NCBI RefSeq assembly: GCF_000759435.1
Contig: NZ_JRJG01000034.1
Coordinates: forward strand, 19,267-83,266
Reading direction: 5' to 3'
Origin: Hoeflea sp. BAL378
GTDB lineage: Bacteria > Pseudomonadota > Alphaproteobacteria > Rhizobiales > Rhizobiaceae
DNA length: 64,000 nt
Shown: positions 29,211 through 40,266 of the stretch, piece by piece
Layout of the letters: each line of letters opens with the position of its first letter
Numbering within the stretch: position 1 is the stretch's first letter
Program-made: the position numbers and the translations under genes
The notes under the pieces: model-generated
Told to the model about the DNA's origin: nothing
The model's input: only the letters and a program-made list of their open reading frames with translations
Databases searched by the model: none

Positions 29211-29840
29211 ATGTTCGCAGTCATTAAAACCGGCGGTAAGCAGTACCGCGTCGCCGCCAATGACGTTCTGACGATCGAAAAGCTTGAAGGCGCCGCAGGC
29301 GATACCGTCGAGTTCACCGAAATCCTCATGGTCGGCGAAGGCGCCGGCGCAACCTTTGGCGTTCCCTTCGTCGAAGGCGCCACCGTGGTCGCCGAAGTCG
29401 TCGAGCAGGGCCGCGCCCGCAAGGTCATCGCCTTCAAGAAGCGCCGCCGGCAGAACTCCAAGCGCATCCGCGGCCACCGCCAGCACCAGACGGTCGTCAA
29501 GATCACCGACATCCTGACCGGCGGCGCCAAGCCCGCCAAGAAGGCTGCCGCGAAGAAGGACGACGCGCCCAAGGCCGAGGCCAAGAAGGCTGACGCTCCC
29601 AAGGCCGAAGCCGCTTCTGCGCCGCTGTTCACCGCGCCGGAAGGCAAGGGCGACAACCTGACCAAGATCAAGGGCATCGGCCCGGTCGCGGCAGGCCAGC
29701 TCAACGAACAGGGCATCACCACATTCGCCCAGGTGGCGGCTCTCACCGACGCCGACATCGCCCGCATCGACGAAGCCATGCCGTTCAGCGCCGACCAGAT
29801 CTCGGACTGGCGCGACCAGGCCAAGGCCCTCGCCAAGTAA
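29211..29840 (+). CDS. rplU: 50S ribosomal protein L21 with C-terminal helix-hairpin-helix extension
   Basis: 209 residues, twice the usual L21 length. Residues 1-103 are normal L21 ([35 protein letters not shown]). Next comes an Ala/Lys linker with repeats ([15 protein letters not shown]), then from about 140 a helix-hairpin-helix domain ([20 protein letters not shown]). Extended L21 forms are known in Rhizobiales; the tail's job is unknown, but HhH units usually bind nucleic acid. There is no frameshift: the frame is open throughout. First gene of the rplU-rpmA operon. Confidence 0.96.
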   Translation: MFAVIKTGGKQYRVAANDVLTIEKLEGAAGDTVEFTEILMVGEGAGATFGVPFVEGATVVAEVVEQGRARKVIAFKKRRRQNSKRIRGHRQHQTVVKITDILTGGAKPAKKAAAKKDDAPKAEAKKADAPKAEAASAPLFTAPEGKGDNLTKIKGIGPVAAGQLNEQGITTFAQVAALTDADIARIDEAMPFSADQISDWRDQAKALAK

Positions 29841-29918
29841 TCAACCGCCCGTTCGGGCCCTGGCGGCGAAAGCCGCACGTGAGACAATCGCCCTTGAGGG
29901 CGGAACAGGAGCAGACCC

Positions 29919-30188
<270 letters not shown>

Positions 30189-30311
30189 GCCGGATCCTTC
30201 CTTTAGGCCGGCGTCTCATCGACCCGGCCTGAACAGGCATCCTCCGGAACACCGGATCAAGGCAGGGGAGATGGAACGCCATCTCCCCTTTCCTTTGTCC
30301 AAAACCGGAGA

Positions 30312-30968
30312 ATGACCATGAGACACGACCCAGACAGCGACCCCGCATGCGAGCCCTGTAGCGGCACGGAGAGCCTCGAACGCCCGACGGCCTTCGATTG
30401 CCCCGTCCTGTTGACCGAATCCCTTGTCCTGCGCGCGCCCCACGCCGAGGACATCGACGCAATTGCCATTCTCGCCGACAATCCGGCCATCGCCACCATG
30501 GTGTCGCGCATCCCGCATCCCTATGGCCGAGGCGACGCCGAGACCTTCGTGCGCGCCTCCGCCACCCGCGGGAATGGCAATTGCGTCTATGCCATCACCG
30601 ACGCCGACACCGGCCAGCTCTACGGCTGCTGTGCGCTGGAGACCGGACGCGACGGCAAATCGCTCGAGCTCGGCTACTGGATCGGCGAGCCGTTCTGGCG
30701 CCGCGGCATCGCCACCGAGGCGGTGCACGCGCTGGTCGACATGGCCTTCCGCACCCGCGAGATCGAGCACATCGACGCCCGCTGCCGGGTGATCAACCCC
30801 GCCTCGCGCCGGGTGCTGCAGAAGAGCGGCTTCCAGTTCCAGGGCACGGGCATGATCGACATCCTGTCGATCAACGCCTCCGTCGCGGTCGAATGGTTCC
30901 GGCTCGACCGCAAGACCTGGATCTCGCTGATCGCCTGGTCGAACGAGAACCGGGCGCGGGCCTCCTAG
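30312..30968 (+). CDS. GNAT family N-acetyltransferase (RimJ/RimL-like)
   Basis: A 218-residue GNAT enzyme: LVLRAPHAEDIDAIAILADNP at the start and ELGYWIGEPFWRRGIATEAV, with the acetyl-CoA binding R/Q-x-x-G-I-A pattern, then NPASRRVLQKSGFQFQG. These are the RimJ/RimL-type motifs, acylating amino groups of proteins or small molecules. An acetyltransferase between rpmA and obgE is a constant feature of rhizobial genomes. The ATG at 30312 is used; a second in-frame ATG is two codons on. The first 30 residues are variable. Confidence 0.9.
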   Translation: MTMRHDPDSDPACEPCSGTESLERPTAFDCPVLLTESLVLRAPHAEDIDAIAILADNPAIATMVSRIPHPYGRGDAETFVRASATRGNGNCVYAITDADTGQLYGCCALETGRDGKSLELGYWIGEPFWRRGIATEAVHALVDMAFRTREIEHIDARCRVINPASRRVLQKSGFQFQGTGMIDILSINASVAVEWFRLDRKTWISLIAWSNENRARAS

Positions 30969-31065
30969 GCCGAAGCGGAGACACGGGCGGGCCTCCCGGG
31001 CCCGCCCGCCTAATCCGGCTGACGGTTTCCGGCGTAAAGGGATCATGACCCGAAAGGACCCCCTC

Positions 31066-31608
31066 ATGACCCTTCTCAGCCGTCTTCTGCGTCCCCTGGC
31101 GATCCTGCCGCTCTGCGCCGTTCTCGCCGCGGCCCCCGCCCAGGCCCGGGATCTCAAGCTCGAGGATTTCTTCGAGGGCAAGACCTATGCCTATGGCAGC
31201 TTCGCCGCCATCACCGGGCTCCGGCGCTCCTTCCGGGTCGACCTCACCGGCAAGGTGCGCGGACCGGAGCTGACGCTGCGCGAGGATTTCATCTACGACG
31301 ACGGCGAGCGCGACACCAAGACCTGGATCTTCACCCGCACCGGGCCCGGCACCTACACCGGCACCCGCGAGGATGTGCTGGGCCAGACCACCGTTCGCGT
31401 TTCGGGCAACACCGCCCGCTTCAGCTACCGCGTCGACCTCGACCCCTCGGGCAAATCCAATGTCGTGCGCTTCTTCGACAAGCTGGTGCTCGAGGACGAT
31501 GGCACCCTGCGCAACACCGCGCTGGTGACCAAGTTCGCGCTTCCCGTCGCCCGGGTCAGGGTCAATTTCGCCCGCACCCGCGCGGGCGCCGAGGCGATCA
31601 GGCCGTAG
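31066..31608 (+). CDS. DUF3833 family exported protein
   Basis: A 180-residue protein with a signal peptide (MTLLSRLLRPLAILPL, cleavage near AQA-RD) followed by a lipocalin-like beta-rich domain. DLKLEDFFEGKTYAYGSF and GRRDTKTW-type segments are typical of DUF3833, a periplasmic family of unknown function. The ATG at 31066 has AAGGA seven bases upstream; an ATG at 31045 is also possible but its AAGGG is only three bases away. Lies between the GNAT gene and obgE. Confidence 0.82.
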   Translation: MTLLSRLLRPLAILPLCAVLAAAPAQARDLKLEDFFEGKTYAYGSFAAITGLRRSFRVDLTGKVRGPELTLREDFIYDDGERDTKTWIFTRTGPGTYTGTREDVLGQTTVRVSGNTARFSYRVDLDPSGKSNVVRFFDKLVLEDDGTLRNTALVTKFALPVARVRVNFARTRAGAEAIRP

Positions 31609-31646
31609 CCCGCGGCGCGGCACGGCTCGGCGCGATGTCGCAATAG

Positions 31647-32798
<1,152 letters not shown>

Positions 32799-32800
32799 GC

Positions 32801-33943
32801 ATGGACGCCTCCCGCAAACCGGTATCCGCCCACCGGCGGATTGTCATCAAGATCGGCTCGGCGCTGCTGGTCGACCGCGACCATGGCCTCAAGACCACCT
32901 GGCTCGAATCGCTCTGCGCCGATATCGCCGAGCTCAAGCGCGCGGGCGCGGAGGTGCTCGTCGTCTCCTCCGGCGCCATCGCCATGGGCCGTACCGTGCT
33001 CGGGCTCGCGAGCGGCAGCCTGCGGCTCGAGGAAAGCCAGGCCGCCGCCGCCGTCGGCCAGATCGCGCTGGCGCGCGCCTGGTCCGCGAGCCTCGCCACC
33101 CATGCGATCGTCGCCGGCCAGATCCTGCTCACGCTCGGCGACACCGAGGAGCGGCGGCGCTATCTGAACGCGCGCGCCACCATCGCCGAACTGTTGCGGC
33201 ACGGGGCGGTGCCGATCATCAACGAGAACGACACGGTGGCCACCAGCGAGATCCGCTACGGCGACAACGACCGGCTCGCCGCCCGCGTCGCCACCATGGT
33301 CAGCGCCGACCTGCTGGTGCTGATGTCCGACATCGACGGGCTCTACACCGCCCCGCCGCATCTCGATCCCGACGCCCGCTTTCTTGCGACCATCGACGCC
33401 ATCACGCCCAAGATCGAGGCGATGGCGGGCGACGCCGGCTCGGAACTGTCGCGCGGCGGCATGAAGACCAAGATCGACGCCGGCAAGATCGCCACCGGCG
33501 CCGGCTGCGCCATGATCATCGCCTCGGGCAAGTCCGACCATCCGCTGGCGGCCATCGACAGGGGCGCAAGATCGAGCTGGTTCCGCCCCTCGGGCACGCC
33601 CCAGACCGCGCGCAAGACCTGGATCGCCGGCCAGCTCGACCCCGCCGGCCGGCTGGGCATCGACGCCGGCGCGGAAATCGCCTTGCGCTCGGGCAAGAGC
33701 CTGCTGCCGGCGGGCGTCCGCTCCGTCGCCGGCGAGTTCCATCGCGGCGACCCGGTCGCAGTCTGCGATGCCGATGGCCGCGAGATCGCCCGCGGCCTGT
33801 CGGCTTACGACGCCGACGAGGCGCGGCGCATCGCCGGGCGCAAGTCGGGCGAGATCGAGGCCATTCTCGGCTATACCGGCCGCGCCGCCATGATCCACCG
33901 CGACGATATGGTGATCACCTCGGGCCGCGGCTCCGCTGCCTGA
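32801..33943 (+). CDS. proB: Glutamate 5-kinase
   Basis: 380 residues: amino-acid kinase domain ([13 protein letters not shown] at the start, [30 protein letters not shown]) and a C-terminal PUA domain (from about 285). It catalyses the first step of proline synthesis, the ATP-dependent phosphorylation of glutamate, and is feedback-inhibited by proline in this family. The start is two bases past the obgE stop, with GAAGGAC inside the obgE end, so translation is coupled. proA follows after 92 bases. Confidence 0.96.
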   Translation: MDASRKPVSAHRRIVIKIGSALLVDRDHGLKTTWLESLCADIAELKRAGAEVLVVSSGAIAMGRTVLGLASGSLRLEESQAAAAVGQIALARAWSASLATHAIVAGQILLTLGDTEERRRYLNARATIAELLRHGAVPIINENDTVATSEIRYGDNDRLAARVATMVSADLLVLMSDIDGLYTAPPHLDPDARFLATIDAITPKIEAMAGDAGSELSRGGMKTKIDAGKIATGAGCAMIIASGKSDHPLAAIDRGARSSWFRPSGTPQTARKTWIAGQLDPAGRLGIDAGAEIALRSGKSLLPAGVRSVAGEFHRGDPVAVCDADGREIARGLSAYDADEARRIAGRKSGEIEAILGYTGRAAMIHRDDMVITSGRGSAA

Positions 33944-34035
33944 TCGGCCTTTGCCGCGGTCAAGCGGGCCGGAGCTTTACGGCGCCGCCCCGATTGCGTA
34001 AGAAAACCGCCTGATTGTGCGCCCGGAGAGCCGCC

Positions 34036-35319
34036 ATGCTGGAAAAGACCAGGACCCAAGCCGACATTGCCGAACTGATGGCCGACATCGGCCGCCGGGC
34101 GAAGGCTGCGGCGCGGCCACTGGCGATTGCCGGCGCAGAGCGCAAGAACGCCGCGCTCGAGGCCATGGCCGCGGCGCTCTCGGCCCGCAGGCGGGAGATC
34201 ATCGCGGCCAACGCCATCGACATGGAAGCGGGCCGGGCAAGCGCCATGGCCGCCTCCTTCCTCGACCGGCTGATGCTCGATGACAGCCGCATCGACGCGA
34301 TGATCGAGGGCATCCGCGCCGTGGCCGCCCTGCCCGATCCCGTGGGCGGCGTGATCGCCGCCTGGGACCGGCCCAACGGGCTCAGGATCGAGCGCGTCCG
34401 CACGCCCTTGGGCGTCATCGGCGTGATCTACGAAAGCCGCCCCAATGTCACCGCCGACGCCGGCGCGCTCTGCCTCAAGTCCGGCAATGCGGTGATTCTG
34501 CGCGGCGGCTCGGATTCGTTTCACTCCTCGCACGCCATCCACGCCTGCCTGGTCGAGGGGCTGGAGGCCGCCGGCCTGCCCGCCGACGCGATCCAGATGA
34601 TCCCGTCGAGCGACCGCGTCGCCGTGGGCGAATTGTTGACAGGCCTCGGCGGCACGGTCGACGTCATCGTGCCCCGCGGCGGCAAGAGCCTTGTCGCCCG
34701 CGTCCAGGCCGATGCAAGGGTGCCGGTGTTCGCCCATCTCGAAGGCCTGTGCCACGTCTATGTCGACAAGTCGGCCGAGCCCGCCATGGCCCGCGCCATC
34801 GTCGTCAACGCCAAGATGCGCCGCACCGGTGTCTGCGGAGCCGCCGAAACGCTGCTGCTCGATAATGCGATCGACCGCGGGCTCGCCGCCGCCATTCTCG
34901 CCGACCTGGTCGCCGCCGGCTGCGAGGTCCATGGCGACAATGCCGTCATCAACCTGATGCCCGACGCCAGCCCCGCCACCGAGGATGACTGGCGCACCGA
35001 ATATCTCGACGCGATCATCTCGGTCCGCTTCGTCGACGGCATCTCCGGCGCCATCGATCACATCGCGACATGGTCCTCCAGCCACACCGAGGCGGTGATC
35101 GCCGAGGATCCGGCCGTGGTCGAGCGGTTCTTCGCGGAAGTCGATTCGGCCATCCTGCTGCACAACGCCTCCACCCAGTTCGCCGATGGCGGCGAATTCG
35201 GCATGGGCGCGGAGATCGGCATCGCCACCGGCAAGATGCATGCCCGCGGGCCGGTCGGCGTCGAGCAACTGACCTCGTTCAAGTATCGTGTGCACGGCAC
35301 CGGCCAGATCCGGCCTTGA
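34036..35319 (+). CDS. proA: Glutamate-5-semialdehyde dehydrogenase (gamma-glutamyl phosphate reductase)
   Basis: 427 residues of the aldehyde dehydrogenase superfamily. Catalytic C267 lies in [33 protein letters not shown] is the ProA signature, and [20 protein letters not shown] are also conserved. It reduces glutamyl-5-phosphate with NADPH, the second proline step. The ATG at 34036 has CGGAGAG upstream; the earlier TTG frame start is ignored. The stop overlaps the nadD start (TGATG). Confidence 0.96.
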   Translation: MLEKTRTQADIAELMADIGRRAKAAARPLAIAGAERKNAALEAMAAALSARRREIIAANAIDMEAGRASAMAASFLDRLMLDDSRIDAMIEGIRAVAALPDPVGGVIAAWDRPNGLRIERVRTPLGVIGVIYESRPNVTADAGALCLKSGNAVILRGGSDSFHSSHAIHACLVEGLEAAGLPADAIQMIPSSDRVAVGELLTGLGGTVDVIVPRGGKSLVARVQADARVPVFAHLEGLCHVYVDKSAEPAMARAIVVNAKMRRTGVCGAAETLLLDNAIDRGLAAAILADLVAAGCEVHGDNAVINLMPDASPATEDDWRTEYLDAIISVRFVDGISGAIDHIATWSSSHTEAVIAEDPAVVERFFAEVDSAILLHNASTQFADGGEFGMGAEIGIATGKMHARGPVGVEQLTSFKYRVHGTGQIRP

Positions 35320-35963
35320 TGGTGATCCGCGCGCACAGGCCGGCCTTCCTGAAGATGCCGCATGTCGAGCGCGGCATGAGCGTCGGCCTGTTCGGCGGCT
35401 CGTTCAATCCGCCGCACCAGGGCCATGAACTGGTGGCCGAGATCGCGCTCAGGCGGCTCGGCCTCGACCAGCTTTGGTGGATGGTGACCCCGGGAAATCC
35501 GCTCAAGAACCATGGCGACCTGGCGAGCCTCGAGGAGCGCGTGGCGCTGAGCCGGGAGATCGCGCCCGGACCCCGGGTCAAGGTCACCGCCTTCGAGGCC
35601 GCGCACGATCTGCGCTTCACGGCCGAAACCCTGCGGTTCGTCAAGGCGCGCAATCCCGGCATCCGCTTCGTCTGGATCATGGGCGCGGACAATCTCCAGA
35701 ACTTCCACCACTGGCAGGACTGGCGCGGCATTGCCGAGACCTTCCCGATCGCCGTCATCGACCGGCCGGGATCGACGCTCGCCTATCTGTCCTCGAAAAT
35801 GGCCAAGACCTATGCGCGCGCCCGTATCGACGAGGATGACGCGTCGGTGCTGCCGTTCCTGGCGGCGCCGGCCTGGACCTTCATCCACGGGCCGCGCTCG
35901 GTGCTGTCCTCGACCGCGATCCGCGGCGAACGGAACGCGGTCATAAAAGTCCCGGCATCTTGA
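35319..35963 (+). CDS. nadD: Nicotinate-nucleotide adenylyltransferase
   Basis: A 214-residue nucleotidyltransferase that makes deamido-NAD from nicotinate mononucleotide and ATP. GLFGGSFNPPHQGH contains the ATP-binding HxGH-type motif, WIMGADNLQNFHHW is the substrate loop and SSTAIRGE the ISSTxxR motif. The ATG at 35319 overlaps the proA stop by one base; internal ATGs at MPHVERGM are possible alternatives and would remove a non-conserved lead of 12-19 residues. rsfS follows, as in many bacteria. Confidence 0.95.
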   Translation: MVIRAHRPAFLKMPHVERGMSVGLFGGSFNPPHQGHELVAEIALRRLGLDQLWWMVTPGNPLKNHGDLASLEERVALSREIAPGPRVKVTAFEAAHDLRFTAETLRFVKARNPGIRFVWIMGADNLQNFHHWQDWRGIAETFPIAVIDRPGSTLAYLSSKMAKTYARARIDEDDASVLPFLAAPAWTFIHGPRSVLSSTAIRGERNAVIKVPAS

Positions 35964-36024
35964 AAAACCCTGAGGTCCGTGACTATCTTAGCGGTGCGTC
36001 GCGGTCGCGTTGAAGATCGCGGCG

Positions 36025-36474
36025 ATGGTTGGACTGTTCAGGAAGAGGAAAGGAACCACCCTGAGAACAGCACACGCAAAGAGAATCGCCGCAAGCGATT
36101 TCTCCCAAGCGGCGGGCAGTGGCGAACAAGCCGCTCTGCGCCAGCTTCAACTGGTCCGCGAAAGCTTGGCGGACTCCAAGGCGGAAGACATCGTCATCAT
36201 CGACATTACGGGAAAATCGGCGCTGGCCGACCATATGGTCGTGGCCTCGGGCCGGTCCAACCGTCATGTGGCGGCGGTCTGCGATCATCTGATCACCGAA
36301 CTCAAGGATGCCGGCTTCGGCAATCCGCGGGTCGAGGGTCTGGCGACCGGAGACTGGGTGCTGATCGATGCCGGCGACGTCATCATCCATGTTTTCCGGC
36401 CCGAAATCCGGGAGTTCTACAACATCGAGAAGATGTGGCAGACCCCCGAGATCGAGGACGGAAAGCTGCACTGA
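36025..36474 (+). CDS. rsfS: Ribosomal silencing factor RsfS
   Basis: The RsfS (Iojap/DUF143) core spans the last ~110 residues: AEDIVIIDITGKSALADHMVVASG, HVAAVCDHL, GDWVLIDAGDVIIHVFRPEIREFYNIEKMW. It binds L14 and blocks subunit joining in slow growth. The start is uncertain. ATG at 36025 is used here; a TTG at 36010 is possible, and a good ribosome site (AAAGGAACCACC) sits directly before a CTG at about 36061, which would give LRTAHAKRIAA as the amino end. Confidence 0.9.
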   Translation: MVGLFRKRKGTTLRTAHAKRIAASDFSQAAGSGEQAALRQLQLVRESLADSKAEDIVIIDITGKSALADHMVVASGRSNRHVAAVCDHLITELKDAGFGNPRVEGLATGDWVLIDAGDVIIHVFRPEIREFYNIEKMWQTPEIEDGKLH

Positions 36475-36704
36475 GCGGCGCGGCCCCACAGGGCTGACCG
36501 TCCGCCTGGATCATACCGCAGGGCCGCCCGGTCATCGCTGACGGGGCGGCGCGAGGGAGTTGCGCTGATCTGCGGAGCTTGACCTGAGGGCGCGGTCCGG
36601 CAGTCAGCTACGAGAGCCACGCGGCGCGGCCAAGCCCGGCCGCTCATCCCGCCGCACCGTCGCCCCGATCGCAAGGGCGCAGCCCCCGCACCGGAACACC
36701 GACC

Positions 36705-37187
36705 ATGCGCATCACCCTCTTTGCCGTCGGACGATTGAAGGCCGGGCCCGAGAGCGAGCTCTCCGGCCGCTATCTCGATCGCCTCGCCAAATCGGGCGGC
36801 GCCCTGGGGCTGGATTTCGCCCGGACCATCGAGGTTCCCGAAAGCCGCGCCGCCACCGCCGAGCTGCGCAAGAAGGACGAGGCGGCCCAGCTCGCCCGCG
36901 CCCTGCCCGACGGCGCCGCGCTGATCCTTCTCGATGAAAACGGCAAGACCCCCGATTCGCCCGGCTTCGCCAATCTGCTGGCGCGGCTGCGCGACGAGGG
37001 CCGCCGCGACCTGGTCATCGCCATCGGCGGCGCCGACGGGCTCGATCCCGACCTGCACGCGCAGGCCGATGCGGTGATCTCCTTCGGCCGCATGACCTGG
37101 CCGCACCAGTTGGTGCGCATCATGGCCGCCGAGCAGCTCTACCGCGCCGTCACCATCCTCGCCGGCCATCCCTATCACCGCTCCTGA
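36705..37187 (+). CDS. rlmH: 23S rRNA (pseudouridine-1915-N3)-methyltransferase
   Basis: 160 residues, a SPOUT-class methyltransferase forming the characteristic trefoil knot. MRITLFAVGRLKAGPE, LLDENGK, IAIGGADGLD and FGRMTWPHQLVRIMAAEQLYRA are signature segments; the C-terminal YHRS matches the family's conserved end. It methylates the pseudouridine in helix 69 of 23S rRNA on 70S ribosomes. 230 bases without a gene separate it from rsfS, containing a GC-rich hairpin (GCCGCCC...GGGCGGC near 36526-36555). Confidence 0.96.
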   Translation: MRITLFAVGRLKAGPESELSGRYLDRLAKSGGALGLDFARTIEVPESRAATAELRKKDEAAQLARALPDGAALILLDENGKTPDSPGFANLLARLRDEGRRDLVIAIGGADGLDPDLHAQADAVISFGRMTWPHQLVRIMAAEQLYRAVTILAGHPYHRS

Positions 37188-37318
37188 TCGACCCCCTCCG
37201 CCTGCCCCGCCGTCCTGCAATCTGCGGTGGTCCCGCCACGCCGGCGTCTCGCAAAGATGTGATCCCGAAGGCCTTATGGTTCATGGAGCTTTAACGCCGG
37301 ATTGGATAGAGTGACGCC

Positions 37319-38749
37319 ATGTGGAGCTTCCGGTCCGAATCGGTCCGGTCCGGCCTGGGCCGGACCCTGGCAGCCCGGCCCGCGCCTTTCGACAGGGCTG
37401 CCCCGGGCCTGCTTTCGCTTGTTCTGGTCTCGCTGCTGCTCATCGGCCCCGCCCGCGCCACCGGCGACGTCGAGCCCGAATCCGTGGGCGTCGCCAGCGA
37501 CCTGGAGCAGCAGGAACAGAAGAACCGGCTGGAACTGCAGGCGCTCGCCGATCAGGCCGCGCTGGCGGCCAAGGCGCTGGCGGCGCTCGAAAGCGACATC
37601 GCGGCGCTCCGGGCCGATCAGCAGGAGCTCGACGGGAAAATCGCCGAGGCCGCCCAGAGGCGCGCGAGCCTCGACCAGAAGATCACGGATGGCGAACGGG
37701 CGATGACAGATCTGTCGGCGCGCCAGGACACGGTGCGGCGGTCGCTGCTGTCGCGCCGCTCGGTGCTGGCCGAGGTGCTGGCGGCGCTGCAGCGCATCGG
37801 CCGTGATCCGCCGCCGGCGTTGCTGGTCAGTCCGGAGGACGCCCTGTCCTCGGTGCGCAGCGCCATCCTGCTGGGCGCGGTGGTGCCGGAAATCCGCGCC
37901 GAGACCGAGGCGCTCGCCGCCGATCTCAAGGAACTGGCGGCCCTGCGCCAGGCGATTGCGGAGGAGCGCCGGTCGCTCGCCGCCGCGCTCGAGGAGAACG
38001 CCGCCGAGGAACAGCGCCTGGCCGAGCTGGCGTCGGAGAAATCCGCCCTGCAGGCCGAGAGCCAGAAGCGCCTCGAGCGCGAGCGCACCCGCGCCGAGGC
38101 GCTGTCGGTGCGCTCGAGCGAGCTCGAATCCGTCATAGCCACCCTTGCCGACGAGATCGCGGAGCTGCGCCAGGCCGCCGAAGACGCCCGCAAGGCCGAG
38201 GAGGAGCGCCAGCGCAAGCTGGCCGAGCAGCTCGAGCGGGCGCGCGCCTTCGCGGCGGTGGCGTTGCCCGACAAAAACCGCATTATGCCCGCATATGTCT
38301 TTTCGAAACTGACCGGCACGCTGGTCCGGCCCGTCTCGGGCGAAACCGTCCGCTATTTCGGCGCCGACGACGGCACCGGGCACACGCTGGCGGGCGAGGT
38401 CGTGGCCACCGAAGCGGGCATGACCGTGCATGCCCCTGCCGATGGCTGGATCGCCTATGCCGGACCTTTTCGCAGCTATGGCGAAGTGGTCATCCTCGAC
38501 ACCGGAGAAAAGCACCACGTGGTTCTTGCCGGCATGGAGAAGATCAAGGTCTCGTCCGGCCAGTTCGTGGTCGCCGGCGAGCCCCTGGCGACCATGGGCC
38601 AGACGAGATTTGCAGGGTCAGCGGCTTTGACACTGGCCTCCGAGCGTCCGACGCTCTACATTGAGATTAGAAAAGACGGTCAACCGGTCGATCCGCGCAC
38701 ATGGTGGAAAGACTCGATGTCTTCGAGAAAGGCAAGAAATGATACGTAA
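37319..38749 (+). CDS. EnvC-like murein hydrolase activator (degenerate M23 peptidase)
   Basis: 476 residues: signal/TM segment (about 30-48), long coiled coils (about 60-330, Ala/Glu/Arg-rich), then a LytM/M23 domain (about 345-460). The zinc-binding HxxxD motif is not seen: the equivalent region reads GHTLAGEVVATEAG, so the domain is probably inactive and acts, like EnvC, by activating amidases at division. The final EIRKDGQPVDPRTWW is conserved. Start at the ATG 37319. The last 11 bases overlap ctpA. Confidence 0.88.
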   Translation: MWSFRSESVRSGLGRTLAARPAPFDRAAPGLLSLVLVSLLLIGPARATGDVEPESVGVASDLEQQEQKNRLELQALADQAALAAKALAALESDIAALRADQQELDGKIAEAAQRRASLDQKITDGERAMTDLSARQDTVRRSLLSRRSVLAEVLAALQRIGRDPPPALLVSPEDALSSVRSAILLGAVVPEIRAETEALAADLKELAALRQAIAEERRSLAAALEENAAEEQRLAELASEKSALQAESQKRLERERTRAEALSVRSSELESVIATLADEIAELRQAAEDARKAEEERQRKLAEQLERARAFAAVALPDKNRIMPAYVFSKLTGTLVRPVSGETVRYFGADDGTGHTLAGEVVATEAGMTVHAPADGWIAYAGPFRSYGEVVILDTGEKHHVVLAGMEKIKVSSGQFVVAGEPLATMGQTRFAGSAALTLASERPTLYIEIRKDGQPVDPRTWWKDSMSSRKARNDT

Positions 38750-40061
38750 GGTGACACTTCTGGCGGTCGGCGCGCTGATGGGCGCGGCCTCCGTGAGCGC
38801 AATCAACGCCTATGGCGGCTCGGCCAATGCGGCAGGCACGGAGACCTACCGGCAGCTTGCGATTTTCGGAAACGTGTTCGAGCGCGTGCGCGCGCAATAT
38901 GTCACGCCGCCCGAGGAAGAGAAGCTGATCGAAAGCGCCATCAACGGCATGCTGACCTCGCTTGATCCGCATTCGAGCTACCTCAACCAGGAAGCCGCCG
39001 ACGACATGCGGACCCAGACCCGCGGCGAATTCGGCGGGCTCGGCATCGAGGTCACGATGGAGGACGAGCTGGTCAAGGTGATCACCCCGATCGACGAGAC
39101 CCCCGCCGCCAAGGCCGGCGTGCTGGCCGGCGACTTCATTTCCGAGATTGACGGCGAGCCGGTGCGCGGCCTCACGCTCGGCGAAGCGGTCGACAAGATG
39201 CGCGGCCCGGTCAACACCTCGATCGAACTCACCGTGCTGCGCGAAGGCGCCGACCAGCCGATCAAGATCAAGGTCGTCCGCGACATCATCGCGGTCAAGG
39301 CGGTGCGCTACCGGGTCGAGGAAGACGTCGGTTATCTCCGGGTGATCTCGTTCACCGAGAAGACCTATGACGATCTGTCCGACGCGATCGAGAAGATCAC
39401 CGCGGAAGTCGGCAAGGACAAGCTCAAGGGCTTCGTGCTCGATCTCCGGCTCAACCCCGGCGGTCTGCTCGACCAGGCGATCAGCGTCTCCGACGCGTTC
39501 CTCGATCGCGGCGAGATCGTCTCCACCCGCGGCCGCAACCCGGAAGAGACCCGGCGCTTCAATTCGCGTCCGGGAGACCTCACCGGCGGCAAGCCGGTGA
39601 TCGTCATGATCAATGGCGGCTCGGCGTCCGCGTCGGAAATCGTCGCCGGCGCGCTGCAGGATCACAAGCGCGCCACGGTTCTGGGCACGACCTCCTTCGG
39701 CAAGGGCTCCGTGCAGACCATCATCCCGCTCGACGCCAAGACCGCGCTGAGACTGACCACGGCGCTTTACTACACGCCGTCGGGCACCTCGATCCAGGGC
39801 ACCGGCATCAAGCCGGACATCCGCATCGAGGAACCGGTTCCCGAAGAGCTGCGCGGCCGGGTCCAGCCCGCGGGCGAAAGCGAGCTGCGCGGCCATATCC
39901 AGGGCGAGAACGAGAGCGACGAAGGTTCGGGCTCGATCGCCTATGTGCCGCCGGATCCCAAGGACGACGTCCAGCTCGGCCACGCGCTCGACCTGCTGCG
40001 CGGCGTCAAGACCGATCCGGCTTTCCCGCCCAACCCCGATCAGGCCGCGATCAAGAACTGA
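38739..40061 (+). CDS. ctpA: Carboxy-terminal processing protease (S41 family)
   Basis: 440 residues: signal peptide (1-32), PDZ domain (about 85-165) and S41 protease domain. The Ser-Lys dyad lies in NGGSASASEIVAGALQDH and TSFGKGSVQT. It trims C-termini of periplasmic proteins and cell-wall hydrolases, matching the EnvC-like gene that it overlaps by 11 bases. AAAGGCAAGAA precedes the ATG at 38739; the longer frame from 38661 is just overlap with the upstream gene. A strong hairpin follows the stop immediately. Confidence 0.94.
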   Translation: MIRKVTLLAVGALMGAASVSAINAYGGSANAAGTETYRQLAIFGNVFERVRAQYVTPPEEEKLIESAINGMLTSLDPHSSYLNQEAADDMRTQTRGEFGGLGIEVTMEDELVKVITPIDETPAAKAGVLAGDFISEIDGEPVRGLTLGEAVDKMRGPVNTSIELTVLREGADQPIKIKVVRDIIAVKAVRYRVEEDVGYLRVISFTEKTYDDLSDAIEKITAEVGKDKLKGFVLDLRLNPGGLLDQAISVSDAFLDRGEIVSTRGRNPEETRRFNSRPGDLTGGKPVIVMINGGSASASEIVAGALQDHKRATVLGTTSFGKGSVQTIIPLDAKTALRLTTALYYTPSGTSIQGTGIKPDIRIEEPVPEELRGRVQPAGESELRGHIQGENESDEGSGSIAYVPPDPKDDVQLGHALDLLRGVKTDPAFPPNPDQAAIKN

Positions 40062-40108
40062 GGCCTGTCGCGCTCGGGGGCTCACCCCTGAGCGCGGACG
40101 GACAGGCC
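40062..40108 (+). repeat. Large hairpin directly after ctpA
   Basis: GGCCTGTC (40062-40069) pairs with GACAGGCC (40101-40108), enclosing GCGCTC-GGGG...CCCC-T-GAGCGC. The structure starts at the base after the ctpA stop. No T-run follows, so it is either a non-classical terminator or an RNA-stabilising structure. Confidence 0.6.
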
Positions 40109-40266
40109 ATCGGGTCCAGGGCCCGATCGAAGCTTCGCGCGTCCCCGGGACTTCGCAAGGCCAGACTGCCCAATTGGTCCGCCGCCCCGCCTGCAGCCCG
40201 TTCCGGCTTGCAAGCGGGGCGGCGGACTGATTCAATGGGGCTGCATCGGGATTCGGGCACAACATC

